From Candidatus Zixiibacteriota bacterium (GTDB taxonomy: Bacteria; Zixibacteria; MSB-5A5; RBG-16-43-9), in assembly GCA_029858245.1 (NCBI GenBank), contig JAOUFL010000025.1, positions 1-14,986 on the forward strand: a stretch of DNA of 14,986 nucleotides, given 5' to 3'. Of the stretch, positions 1 to 6,744 are shown piece by piece. The position numbers and the translations under genes were made by a program. Numbering within the stretch: position 1 is the stretch's first letter; each line of letters begins with the position of its first letter. Under the pieces are notes generated by a model. The model was not told where the DNA came from. It saw only the letters and a program-made list of their open reading frames with translations, and did no database searches.

Positions 1-1
1 T

Positions 2-151
2 CATCTTGATAATTTTTATGCTGATGCTGCTAATATAACCGGTGTGGATGGAGGTTATCTTATAGCTCAGCCAGAGCCAGGAACGATAATCCTTTTAGGA
101 ACAGGTCTTCTGGGATTGGGAGCGTTTAGCTATATAAGAAGAAGGAAATAA
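2..151 (+). CDS. PEP-CTERM sorting-signal protein, C-terminal end only
   Basis: The open frame runs in from the left edge and stops at TAA 149-151, giving 49 residues. It carries the full PEP-CTERM tail: a PEP triplet (71-79), a glycine/leucine-rich membrane segment of about 16 residues (TIILLGTGLLGLGAF) and a basic end (RRRK). In known systems this tail is recognised by an exosortase (EpsH family) in the inner membrane, which processes secreted proteins in exopolysaccharide-producing Gram-negative bacteria. The residues before the motif are rich in N, D, G and A, typical of a secreted domain, but too few remain to say what the protein does. The start and N-terminal signal peptide lie outside the window. 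The gene converges with the minus-strand gene at 275-820 across a shared terminator. Confidence 0.88.
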   Translation, partial: HLDNFYADAANITGVDGGYLIAQPEPGTIILLGTGLLGLGAFSYIRRRK

Positions 152-180
152 AAGATTTACCTATCATAGAGTTTTAAGAG

Positions 181-213
181 AAAAGTCTACCGAAAGGCAG
201 ACTTTTTTATTTT
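181..213 (+). terminator. Rho-independent terminator, probably bidirectional
   Basis: AAAAGTCT (181-188) pairs with AGACTTTT (199-206). Inside, CC (190-191) pairs with GG (196-197) across a GAAA loop, and the stem runs into a T-rich tract (203-213). It lies 30 bases after the PEP-CTERM stop. Read on the minus strand, the same stem is followed by TTTTCTCTT, so it can also end transcription coming from the gene at 275-820. The plus direction has the better T tract. Confidence 0.85.
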
Positions 214-274
214 GAGTTTACTCAGGAATTGAAGTTACTGAATGTTACATGATGTGGGGAATCCAATCTCCGCA

Positions 275-820
275 TCAACTAGAACTTCCAAATTTTTGTT
301 TGCATTCTAAAACAATAACTTTCAACTTATTCATGCAATCTTGACAGAGAGTTACTATATCTATGTCAGGAATGTCTTCAAAATACCAAAGCCATTGGAC
401 AATTGTTTTAGTTTCAGAAGGGGTTGACGGTAACATTACTGCTGGTGAGCGACTTAATTCTTCTGATCCACCTTCATGAATAAGAACAGCAGATACGTTG
501 CTAATTAAAGAAATATGATTAGCAATATTCACATTTATTTGTGCATGTGGTTCTAAAGGTTGCAGATGAATAGTCATTACCCGCTTGGTATTCAATGAAT
601 TCATCTTTTTATCAGTTTTTAGTTTGTTTCTTTGAATGCTGTACCAGTCTGCAAATACTGGATGCTTATTGAATTCCTTTTGCATTATCAGTGTTATGCT
701 TCGAAATGCTGACAAAAATGCACTAAGATTATATTTGAAGGCATCCCGTTCAGTCTGATTTTCAATCATACACTTTAGAAAATACTCAGCTTCTAATAAT
801 TTGTCTTCAGTATTGGTCAT
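275..820 (-). CDS. Small alpha-helical protein with HEPN-like R-x4-H motif, unknown function
   Basis: 181 residues, no signal peptide or membrane segment, so probably cytoplasmic. The N-terminal part reads as helices, with AFLSAFRSITLIMQKEF at about 34-50 and a DWY at 58-60. It resembles a scattered family of roughly 180-residue hypothetical proteins that I recall without a settled name. After a lysine-rich stretch comes R80-VMTI-H85, an R-x4-H spacing as in HEPN ribonucleases. The HEPN reading is inference: the motif is short, and the base after R is V rather than the usual polar residue. The second half looks more beta-rich and has cysteines at 159, 162 and 173. It is the last gene of the minus-strand block, 47 bases after the lipoprotein gene. 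No convincing SD precedes the ATG, so the start is uncertain. Confidence 0.7.
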   Translation of the reverse strand: MTNTEDKLLEAEYFLKCMIENQTERDAFKYNLSAFLSAFRSITLIMQKEFNKHPVFADWYSIQRNKLKTDKKMNSLNTKRVMTIHLQPLEPHAQINVNIANHISLISNVSAVLIHEGGSEELSRSPAVMLPSTPSETKTIVQWLWYFEDIPDIDIVTLCQDCMNKLKVIVLECKQKFGSSS

Positions 821-867
821 AGGAAGAAATCTCTATTTTAATTATCACTGTAATAATTAACAAAAAC

Positions 868-1647
868 TCACCAATCATCTGCTGGATATGGCCAGTCTTT
901 TGTAACGGCTTCTATAGCAATCTCATTTAGTTGCTCCCGCGTAAGACCATATTTCTTAGCTATCTCCTTCTCATACTTTTCATTCAAAAAGCTACTTAAC
1001 TCTGATTGCTTTTCGAGTTGTTTACCTGCATAAGATGCAGAATAGTTTGACTTTAAAGGATCAGGCAATGGATATCGCTGCTCGGCTTCACGAGTTGCTC
1101 TGCGTTCAGCTTCAATTAGTTCCGCCCAAATTCGCTTTCGCGTATCTTCCGGTAGCCCAAATTTCTCCTCTGGTTTTGCACCAATTTGAGCAACTTGACG
1201 TTCATTTATGGTGATTTCTGGCTTACCTTCTTCGCCTATCTTGAGCAGCATTGCTATCCACTGACCCAGACCCGCCTGTGCATATTCCTTGTTCGTGTAA
1301 GCATAAATACCTATATGAGTGGGGTGGCTATGATATTTGAAACCGCTTCGGTCTTGTGTTTTAGAATATAGTCGGTTGAGTAGATTTGTTAGACCTATTT
1401 TTGAGATTTTGCCTGAAACTAAAACATTCAAGGTCACTTGGGTCTTGCTAGGGACATCATATACATCTTCATTTAGAATACTGTATTCCGGCATTTCGAT
1501 TATGGGTTCCTCCATTGATGTGGTAGAAGTTTCTGTTTTTTTCGTTTCCGTCTTTGGTACCTCTCGCTGATCACAAGAAATAGTCATTAACATAAACAGG
1601 AGTACCCACAATAGAGATGAAAAAGGTTTAAAGAATGGTAAGCCCAT
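868..1647 (-). CDS. Predicted lipoprotein, unknown function
   Basis: I place the start at ATG 1645-1647, because AAAGGA lies 7 bases before it. An in-frame ATG at 1669-1671 would add 8 residues and has no SD. The protein is then 259 residues. It opens with a signal peptide ending in LMTIS-C; Cys25 is the predicted lipidated residue. A Thr/Ser/Glu/Lys-rich linker follows (about 28-48). The middle (about 65-140) is a compact alpha/beta region containing TQVTLNVLVSG, FKYHSHPTHIGIYAYT and GLGQWIAML. The C-terminal half is highly charged and helical with many Arg, Glu and Lys, ending near LTREQLNEIAIEAVTKDW. I recognise similar lipoproteins only as hypothetical and assign no role. It follows the rhamnose genes but has its own candidate promoter. 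Confidence 0.8.
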   Translation of the reverse strand: MGLPFFKPFSSLLWVLLFMLMTISCDQREVPKTETKKTETSTTSMEEPIIEMPEYSILNEDVYDVPSKTQVTLNVLVSGKISKIGLTNLLNRLYSKTQDRSGFKYHSHPTHIGIYAYTNKEYAQAGLGQWIAMLLKIGEEGKPEITINERQVAQIGAKPEEKFGLPEDTRKRIWAELIEAERRATREAEQRYPLPDPLKSNYSASYAGKQLEKQSELSSFLNEKYEKEIAKKYGLTREQLNEIAIEAVTKDWPYPADDW

Positions 1648-1691
1648 AATTGATTCCTTTATAATTTTCATCGAATAGAAACTTTGTGATT

Positions 1692-1720
1692 AGTATAATA
1701 ATTTTAATGGCTAAAAGCAA
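1692..1720 (-). promoter_or_regulatory. Candidate sigma-70 promoter for the lipoprotein gene
   Basis: On the minus strand, TTGCTT (1715-1720), a 17-base spacer, then TATACT (1692-1697, 5 of 6 to consensus). The -35 box is weak. Initiation would fall near 1685, about 38 bases before the ATG at 1647. It would let the last two genes be expressed separately from the rhamnose genes. Confidence 0.45.
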
Positions 1721-1754
1721 GTAAGATTCAATTTACGATTTTTTGTTTATTTTT

Positions 1755-1802
1755 TTATTTTAGATACTCCAACCCCTTTTCTATATCCAGAAGCTCAGTC
1801 AT
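1755..1802 (-). pseudogene. Diverged second copy of the rfbD 3' end (gene remnant)
   Basis: Reading 1802 to 1755 on the minus strand gives M followed by TELLDIEKGLEYLK and TAA. The intact rfbD just upstream ends TELLDIQKGLEFIK and TAG. By hand alignment, 33 of 45 bases match. Eleven of 14 residues are identical and the other three are conservative, and most codon differences are synonymous. Such divergence points to the tail of a homologous rfbD that evolved as a coding sequence, not to a fresh local duplication. Its homology begins directly beside the palindrome at 1802-1827. The ATG is probably accidental and no SD precedes it. Confidence 0.8.
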
Positions 1803-1827
1803 AGGGGCGTTCAATTGAACGCTCCTA
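1802..1827. repeat. Palindromic REP-like element between rfbD and its duplicated tail
   Basis: A perfect 16-base palindrome, GCGTTCAATTGAACGC (1807-1822), extends to 26 bases (1802-1827) with one mismatched pair (1806/1823). The outer arms are TAGGGG and CTCCTA. It sits 5 bases past the rfbD stop. No T tract follows in either direction, so it is not a standard terminator. The GGGGCG-palindrome-CGCTCC form recalls dispersed REP-like palindromes. No second copy was noticed in this window, so the repeat status is inferred. Confidence 0.6.
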
Positions 1828-1832
1828 CCATT

Positions 1833-2711
1833 CTATTTAATAAATTCCAGTCCCTTTTGTATATCCAACAGTTCGGTTTTAAGAAGCTTTTTTGCTTTAT
1901 CTATTTTAAGTCCACCCTTAAGGGGTCGTGGGGCGGGTAGGTTTAGCTCCGAGGTTAAAACTTTTTTGATTAGACCCTGATCCAGGTTAAATTTCTCAGC
2001 TATTTTAACAACGAAGTCATAGCGTGAGAGTGTCTTATCCCCACCGGCGATATTCAAAATTCCTAAAATATTTTTTTCTACAGCCTCTTTTATTGTCTCA
2101 GCCAAGTTATCTGCCAAAGTGGGATTGTTATAAAGGTCTTCTGCTGCTATATATTCTTCTCTATTTGAAAGTTTATTTATTACAGTTGAGACAAAATTAT
2201 GAGCTCTCCCAAGGCTTTTCCCATAAAGCACATTGGTGCGGACGATTAAAAAGTCTATTACATCATTTGAAATAACATTCTCACTTACTAATTTTGTTAT
2301 TCCATAATAATTAATTGGATGTGGGATAGCTTCCTCCGAATAAGGTCCTTTTTTGCCGTTAAAGATATAATCTGTAGAGAGATGAATCAATTTGGCTTCG
2401 GTTTCTCTGCACAATTTTACAAGAATTTTTACTCCGTTCACGTTCACAGACCAGGCTTCTTTCTCGTTCTGCTCGCATTTATCTACGTCTGTATAAGCCC
2501 CAGCATTTATAACCACTTCAGGGCTAAAGGAGGGAAAGAGTTCTTCTAGTTTTTCTTGTTCTAGAATACCTATATTCAGATAAGTAAAGTTTGATGATGT
2601 AATCAAGGATTCAGTCTGCAGGTCGATTCCTGTAGTCTGGTGATTAGAGGAAAAAGCTTTTACCAGCTTCTGTCCTAAAAGCCCGTTGGAGCCGGTGATT
2701 AAAACCCTCAT
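1833..2711 (-). CDS. rfbD: dTDP-4-dehydrorhamnose reductase (RmlD)
   Basis: Last step of dTDP-L-rhamnose synthesis: NAD(P)H-dependent reduction of dTDP-4-dehydro-L-rhamnose in the cytoplasm. The 292 residues match the family's usual length. An N-terminal Rossmann motif GSNGLLG is at 7-13. The active-site Thr lies in LSTDYIF (111-117), and the Y-x3-K pair is Y136 and K140 (YGITK). NAGAYTDVDKCE (69-80) and RTNVLYG are typical of RmlD. The ATG overlaps the rfbB stop by 4 bases (ATGA), so translation is probably coupled. Transcripts would pass into the palindrome and the duplicated gene tail behind the stop. The assignment as RmlD rather than another short-chain reductase is supported by rfbA, rfbB and the RmlC-like gene upstream. 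Confidence 0.94.
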   Translation of the reverse strand: MRVLITGSNGLLGQKLVKAFSSNHQTTGIDLQTESLITSSNFTYLNIGILEQEKLEELFPSFSPEVVINAGAYTDVDKCEQNEKEAWSVNVNGVKILVKLCRETEAKLIHLSTDYIFNGKKGPYSEEAIPHPINYYGITKLVSENVISNDVIDFLIVRTNVLYGKSLGRAHNFVSTVINKLSNREEYIAAEDLYNNPTLADNLAETIKEAVEKNILGILNIAGGDKTLSRYDFVVKIAEKFNLDQGLIKKVLTSELNLPAPRPLKGGLKIDKAKKLLKTELLDIQKGLEFIK

Positions 2712-3724
2712 ACTTTTTCTCTTTTAAGGTAATGATTCTCGTAATATTTTAGATATTCCCCGCTTTTTACTTTTTTCCACCACTCTTTGTTATTCAAATA
2801 CCATTCCACAGTCTTTTTAAGCCCTTCTTCCAATTTTACTTTTGGTCTGAAGTTTAATTCTTTTTCCGCCTTAATACAATCCATAGCATACCTTCTATCA
2901 TGAGCTGGTCGGTCTTTTACGTGTTTTATCAGACTTTCGGGCTTTCCCAGATAATTCAATATAAAATTGGTTATCTCTAAGTTGGTTTTTTCTGCGCCGC
3001 CTCCCAGGTTATATATCTCACCTTCTTTTCCTTTATGCAGCACCAGGTCAATACCTTTGCAGTTATCCTCCACATAAATCCAGTCCCGGATATAGAGTCC
3101 ATCCCCATATAAGGGCAGCTCTCTATCCTCAAGAGCATTAGTTATAAATAGGGGGATCAATTTTTCAGGGAATTGGTATGGACCGTAATTGTTGGAGGAG
3201 CGAGTAATCAGAACTGGCAACTTAAAGGTTTTAAAATAAGACCTTACCAATAGATCTGCTCCAGCTTTGCTGGCTGAATAAGGGCTATTGGGCAAGAGAA
3301 GGCTTTCCTCGGTGAAGAACTTTCCCTGTTCTATACTTCCGTAGACCTCATCTGTTGAGATCTGAATAAATCTTTTTACCTTGTATTTTAAAACCGCTTC
3401 TAATAAAACCTGAGTGCCGGTGATATTGGTCTGGACAAAGCATTTGGGGTCATACAGGCTCCGGTCAACGTGGGTTTCTGCAGCAAAATTTAAGATTGCA
3501 TCAATTCCTCCGGAAACTATTTCCTCCACCAGTTTCAGGTCGCAGATATCTCCTTTGACAAACTGATAATTATTCGCAGGCTCGATATCTGAGAGGTTAT
3601 CTAAGTTTCCAGCGTAAGTCAACTTATCGAGGGTTACAATCTTATATTGAGGGTAAGTCTTGAGAATATGATGAATGAAGTTTGAGCCAATAAAGCCAGC
3701 TCCCCCGGTGACTAAGAGTTTCAT
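2708..3724 (-). CDS. rfbB: dTDP-glucose 4,6-dehydratase (RmlB)
   Basis: Converts dTDP-glucose to dTDP-4-keto-6-deoxyglucose with bound NAD+, the second step of dTDP-rhamnose synthesis. I chose ATG 3722-3724 (338 residues) because AAAGGA is 6 bases upstream. ATG 3725-3727 is a close alternative, and a further in-frame start at 3745 would add an unlikely MGKKGWM leader. The start overlaps the preceding stop by one base (TGATG). Motifs from this start: GGAGFIG 7-13 (NAD binding), AAETHVDRS 81-89, STDEVYG 123-129 with catalytic Thr124, Asp125 and Glu126, and YSASK 149-153 with Tyr149 and Lys153. NNYGPYQFPEKLIPLFI and the C-terminal region with DRRYAMD are standard for RmlB. All catalytic residues are present and the length is normal. 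Confidence 0.96.
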   Translation of the reverse strand: MKLLVTGGAGFIGSNFIHHILKTYPQYKIVTLDKLTYAGNLDNLSDIEPANNYQFVKGDICDLKLVEEIVSGGIDAILNFAAETHVDRSLYDPKCFVQTNITGTQVLLEAVLKYKVKRFIQISTDEVYGSIEQGKFFTEESLLLPNSPYSASKAGADLLVRSYFKTFKLPVLITRSSNNYGPYQFPEKLIPLFITNALEDRELPLYGDGLYIRDWIYVEDNCKGIDLVLHKGKEGEIYNLGGGAEKTNLEITNFILNYLGKPESLIKHVKDRPAHDRRYAMDCIKAEKELNFRPKVKLEEGLKKTVEWYLNNKEWWKKVKSGEYLKYYENHYLKREKV

Positions 3725-4179
3725 CATCCATCCTTTCTTTCCCACTTGTAGGGTATCTCGTCGCTATGCGGAGGGATGCGATACTCATCCGGCTGAAGAT
3801 AGTTATAGGCTTCAGTAGGGCAGTTAATACAGAGTGCCTCATCCTGGCTTATGCACTTGAATCCATGTACCACCATTGGAGGTATCTGAACCAGAAGCGG
3901 ATTGTCCTCTCCCATGAAAAACTCGTTGATCTCCCCTTTAGTAGGAGAATCCTCCCGGTTGTCATACAATACCAGTTTAACCATCCCTTTGATAACGATG
4001 AAATTATCAGTCTGCTTTTTATGATAATGCCAACCTTTCACCACACCCGGATAAGAAGTGGTCATATAAACCTGTCCGAACTGAATGAAAAGGTCCTCAT
4101 CTGACCTCAACAGCTCCATCAACCTTCCTCTCTCGTCCGGTATGATTTTAAGTTTTTTTTGTTTTACACCTTCAAGCAT
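3724..4179 (-). CDS. Short RmlC-like cupin, putative dTDP-4-keto-6-deoxyglucose epimerase
   Basis: 151 residues, against about 180 for classic RmlC, in the place of rfbC between rfbA and rfbB. A single cupin fold is suggested: GQVYMTTSYPGVVKGWHYH (35-53), then a glycine-turn strand region, then IPPMVVHGF (99-107). His51 and His105 correspond by eye to catalytic His63 and His120 of RmlC. The Tyr that acts as acid in RmlC (Tyr133) appears replaced by Cys117, and Lys73 by Asp58. RmlC acts as a C3/C5 double epimerase, so this variant may follow altered chemistry or be an active short form; such forms are common beside rml genes. It starts 10 bases after rfbA, with AAGGG over the rfbA stop as a probable SD. 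The family is clear; the exact reaction is inferred from context. Confidence 0.8.
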   Translation of the reverse strand: MLEGVKQKKLKIIPDERGRLMELLRSDEDLFIQFGQVYMTTSYPGVVKGWHYHKKQTDNFIVIKGMVKLVLYDNREDSPTKGEINEFFMGEDNPLLVQIPPMVVHGFKCISQDEALCINCPTEAYNYLQPDEYRIPPHSDEIPYKWERKDG

Positions 4180-4189
4180 ATTTTTACCC

Positions 4190-4927
4190 TTAGAAATATT
4201 TTTTATTAGCTCCTTTCTGAGCTACAATTTTATTGGTTTTCAATAAAGCATCAATGGACTCTCCTGCATCCAACCAAAAACCTTTTAAAAAAGAATAGCT
4301 CAGATTTTCTTTTCGCAGATAGGCGTTGTTGACATCAGTTATCTCCAGTTCCCCTCGAGCAGAGGGTTTTAGGGTTTTCACTATATCGAAAACCTCACTG
4401 TCATACATATATATTCCCGTTACTGCATAATTGCTTTTAGGATTTTTAGGTTTTTCCTCAATTTTTAAAATCCTCCCTTTTTTTATATAAGCAATTCCGT
4501 ACTCTCTGGGATTATCGACTTGCTTTAAAAGGATTTTAGCTCCACTTTTTTGTTTTTTAAAGTTGTCCACTGATACTCTGAGATTCCCCTCAATTATATT
4601 ATCTCCCAGCATAACCAGAATTTTTTCTCCATCTGCAAAATGCTCTGCTAATCCGAGAGCTTCGGCAATACCTCCCTCTTTTTGCTGATAAGTGTAATTA
4701 AGGTGTTTTAAACCGAAATCATTTCCATTTCCCAATAGGCGTAGAAAATCCCCAGCATTATTACCCCCGGTTACAATTAAAATATCCCTTATCCCAGCAT
4801 TAAGCAAGGTTTCAATGGGATAATAGATCATTGGACGGTCATAAACCGGGAGCAGATGTTTATTGGTGATCTTGGTTAACGGAAAAAGCCTTTTCCCTAA
4901 TCCTCCAGCTAAAATGACACCTTTCAT
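4190..4927 (-). CDS. rfbA: Glucose-1-phosphate thymidylyltransferase, short form (RmlA)
   Basis: Joins dTTP and glucose-1-phosphate to dTDP-glucose, the first step of dTDP-rhamnose synthesis. The 245 residues lack roughly 45 of the C-terminal residues of enterobacterial RmlA, the part involved in its allosteric and oligomer contacts. Motifs: LAGGLGKRLFPLT (6-18), where the usual Thr of GTRL is Lys12; NKHLLPVYDRPMIYYP (22-37); QQKEGGIAEAL (81-91); LGDN (107-110) with metal-binding Asp109; EEKP (157-160); GELEITD (192-198); WLDAG (218-222). It is the first gene of the rml set, 64 bases after rplY, with GAGAG shortly before the ATG. Thymidylyl rather than uridylyl specificity is inferred from the rfb neighbours. 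Confidence 0.92.
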   Translation of the reverse strand: MKGVILAGGLGKRLFPLTKITNKHLLPVYDRPMIYYPIETLLNAGIRDILIVTGGNNAGDFLRLLGNGNDFGLKHLNYTYQQKEGGIAEALGLAEHFADGEKILVMLGDNIIEGNLRVSVDNFKKQKSGAKILLKQVDNPREYGIAYIKKGRILKIEEKPKNPKSNYAVTGIYMYDSEVFDIVKTLKPSARGELEITDVNNAYLRKENLSYSFLKGFWLDAGESIDALLKTNKIVAQKGANKKYF

Positions 4928-4958
4928 TGAAACTCTCTTCTCTTCTTTAGAACTTAAA

Positions 4959-4988
4959 TCTTATAATTTATAAAAAACCATTATAAGA
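4959..4988 (-). promoter_or_regulatory. AT-rich hairpin between rplY and rfbA
   Basis: TCTTATAAT (4959-4967) and ATTATAAGA (4980-4988) form a 9-base-pair inverted repeat with a 12-base loop, starting just after the rplY stop. On the minus strand it is followed by TTTAAG, not a long T run, so it is a weak terminator or attenuator at best. It could lower read-through from the housekeeping genes into the rhamnose genes or protect the rplY 3' end. Function is inferred. Confidence 0.35.
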
Positions 4989-4991
4989 CTC

Positions 4992-5753
4992 TTACTTCTT
5001 TCCTTCTTTTCCTTTAGCTTTTGGTTCGGGTTTCTCAGTTTTTTCCTCTTTACCTGGCTTGGGAGCTTCTTTGTCCTTAATACCTTTACCTTCCTCTGCT
5101 TTTTCCTCTTCTCCTTCTTCGGGTTTCTTCTCACCTATGACCTCAGGTTCTTTAGCTTCCTCAGCTGCGGGAACAACTTCTTCCTTAAAGACCGTAGGTG
5201 GAACTACAGAAGCAACAGAGCTATCCAGATCAGTTAAGACCTCCACCTTTTCTATCTTAATATCCCTGACATGAATTGAATCTCCTATCTTAAGATTGCT
5301 CACGTCTAGCTCCACTTTCTCCGGAATATCTGCAGGCAAACATTCGATCTCCAGTTCTCTTAAAGCGTGTTGCAGGATTCCCCCATCTTTATGTACTCCA
5401 ATCGGAATCCCTTCGAGATGAATCGGAACACGTACTGAGATCTTCTTGGTCAAAAGTATATGCTGAAAATCAACATGTAAGATATCTCCCAAAACGGGAT
5501 CATGCTGTATCTCCCTTATCAGGACATTCTTTTTTTCATTCTGGGTTCCATTAATTTCCAGGGTTATAAGAACGTTTTCTCCTTTGCCAGCTCTCAGGAT
5601 TGTTTGCAGCGACCTGGAATTTACCTTCAAGGAAAGAGGTTTTTCTCCCGGACCATAGAGTATGGCAGGTATAAAACCCTCTTTACGGAGTTTTTTTGTG
5701 ATCTCCTTACCGGTTTTATCTCTTCTTTTAGCTTCAAGCAAAATCTCCTTCAT
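4992..5753 (-). CDS. rplY: Large-subunit ribosomal protein bL25, CTC type with charged tail
   Basis: Binds 5S rRNA in the 50S subunit. The 253 residues form the long CTC version: an N-terminal 5S-binding domain (about 1-92, with KLRKEGFIPAILYGPG at 21-36 and HDPVLGDILHVDF at 84-96) and a C-terminal beta domain (about 100-188, with RVPIHLEGIPIGVHKDGG). Residues from about 190 to the end are a low-complexity Glu/Lys/Pro/Ala tail, probably disordered. The ATG is preceded by AAAGGAG. It follows prs by 40 bases; prs-rplY (ctc) is a long-conserved pair. The usual next gene, pth, is missing and rfbA takes its place. Confidence 0.95.
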   Translation of the reverse strand: MKEILLEAKRRDKTGKEITKKLRKEGFIPAILYGPGEKPLSLKVNSRSLQTILRAGKGENVLITLEINGTQNEKKNVLIREIQHDPVLGDILHVDFQHILLTKKISVRVPIHLEGIPIGVHKDGGILQHALRELEIECLPADIPEKVELDVSNLKIGDSIHVRDIKIEKVEVLTDLDSSVASVVPPTVFKEEVVPAAEEAKEPEVIGEKKPEEGEEEKAEEGKGIKDKEAPKPGKEEKTEKPEPKAKGKEGKK

Positions 5754-5793
5754 CTTCTTCTACTCCTTTCCTCTTATCACCAATCTAAATCAA

Positions 5794-6729
5794 TTAATAT
5801 TCAAACAAGGAACTTATCGATTCCTCTCTATCAGTACGAATTATCGCCTCTCCGAATAATCGAGCCACAGAGAGAACCTTTATCTTATCGGTGAATCTCA
5901 TACCACTTTGGTTTATCGTATCTGAGATAACTAACTTTTTGATGGGCGATCTTTCCACTCTTCCAAGACAGTCCCCGGACAGGACCGCATGAGTACAGCA
6001 TGCATAGATATCCCTGGCTCCTTTTTTTTGTAGTGCATAAGCAAATTCGGTTAAGGTTCCACCGGTATCGAGTATATCATCACGGATGATAACGTTTTTA
6101 TCTTTTACCTCCCCTATAATATTTAGAACTTCCGCCTGGTTAGTTCCAGGTCTTCTTTTATCGACCACTGCCATGGGGCAATTCAACTTCTTAGCGAAAT
6201 TCCGTACCATTTTTATACTGCCGGTATCTGCTACGATTACCAGATCTGGAATTTTCAGATTAATGAAGTAATCGAAAAAAACCGTGTTTGAAAAGAGGTG
6301 ATCTGTGGGTATGTCGAAAAAGCCCTGTATCTGTGCGGCATGCAAATCCATGGTGAGAACCCTGTTAGCTCCAGCCTGGGCAATCAAATTCGCCACTAAT
6401 TTGGCAGTGATAGGGACTCTGGGCTGGTCTTTTCTATCCTGCCGGGCATAACCGAAATAGGGAATAACCGCGGTAATCCTCCTGGCTGAGGCTCTCCTGG
6501 TAGCATCCAGAAGGATTAATAACTCTAAAAGATTTTCTGCTGGGGAATTTGTCGGCTGGATAATGAAAAGATCAGTGCCTCTTATGTTTTCATCTATTTT
6601 TACCTTTATCTCCCCATCGGAGAATCTGGTGACCTCAGCCTGTGAAATGGGTATACTCAGATACTGGCTGATCTTTTCAGCTAACGGCTTATTAGAGTTA
6701 CCGGTGATGAGCTTGAGTTCGTCTGGCAT
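5794..6729 (-). CDS. prs: Ribose-phosphate pyrophosphokinase (PRPP synthetase)
   Basis: Makes PRPP from ribose 5-phosphate and ATP for purine, pyrimidine, NAD, His and Trp synthesis. The 311 residues are the usual class I length. Seen: FSDGE (36-40), RQDRK (96-100), the signature DLHAAQIQGFF (128-138) with catalytic His130 and PTDHL, the flexible-loop KRR (191-193), and the PRPP-binding DDILDTGGT (217-225). One segment, VADTGSIKMVRNFAKK (166-181), departs from the common PDVGGVVRA form. The start is fixed by GAGGA 8 bases before the ATG. It lies 15 bases after the lipoprotein gene at 6745-7221, which is an unusual neighbour between ispE/spoVG and prs. Confidence 0.96.
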   Translation of the reverse strand: MPDELKLITGNSNKPLAEKISQYLSIPISQAEVTRFSDGEIKVKIDENIRGTDLFIIQPTNSPAENLLELLILLDATRRASARRITAVIPYFGYARQDRKDQPRVPITAKLVANLIAQAGANRVLTMDLHAAQIQGFFDIPTDHLFSNTVFFDYFINLKIPDLVIVADTGSIKMVRNFAKKLNCPMAVVDKRRPGTNQAEVLNIIGEVKDKNVIIRDDILDTGGTLTEFAYALQKKGARDIYACCTHAVLSGDCLGRVERSPIKKLVISDTINQSGMRFTDKIKVLSVARLFGEAIIRTDREESISSLFEY

Positions 6730-6744
6730 ATTATCTATCCTCGG

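Noticed and set aside
251..276. Ten-pair stem (with two G-U pairs on the plus strand) overlapping the stop of the gene at 275-820
   Set aside because: On the minus strand, where the gene is transcribed, two pairs become mismatches and no T tract follows. The plus strand should already be terminated at 181-213.
838..860. AT-rich inverted repeat TTAATTAT/ATAATTAA between the lipoprotein and HEPN-like genes
   Set aside because: Made only of A and T in the arms, so likely by chance; too weak to call an operator or terminator.
5059..5274. Plus-strand open frame opposite rplY, and other antisense frames opposite ispE, etfA, PAP2 and the rml genes
   Set aside because: They mirror strong coding sequences, have no SD of their own and show low-complexity or shadow composition.
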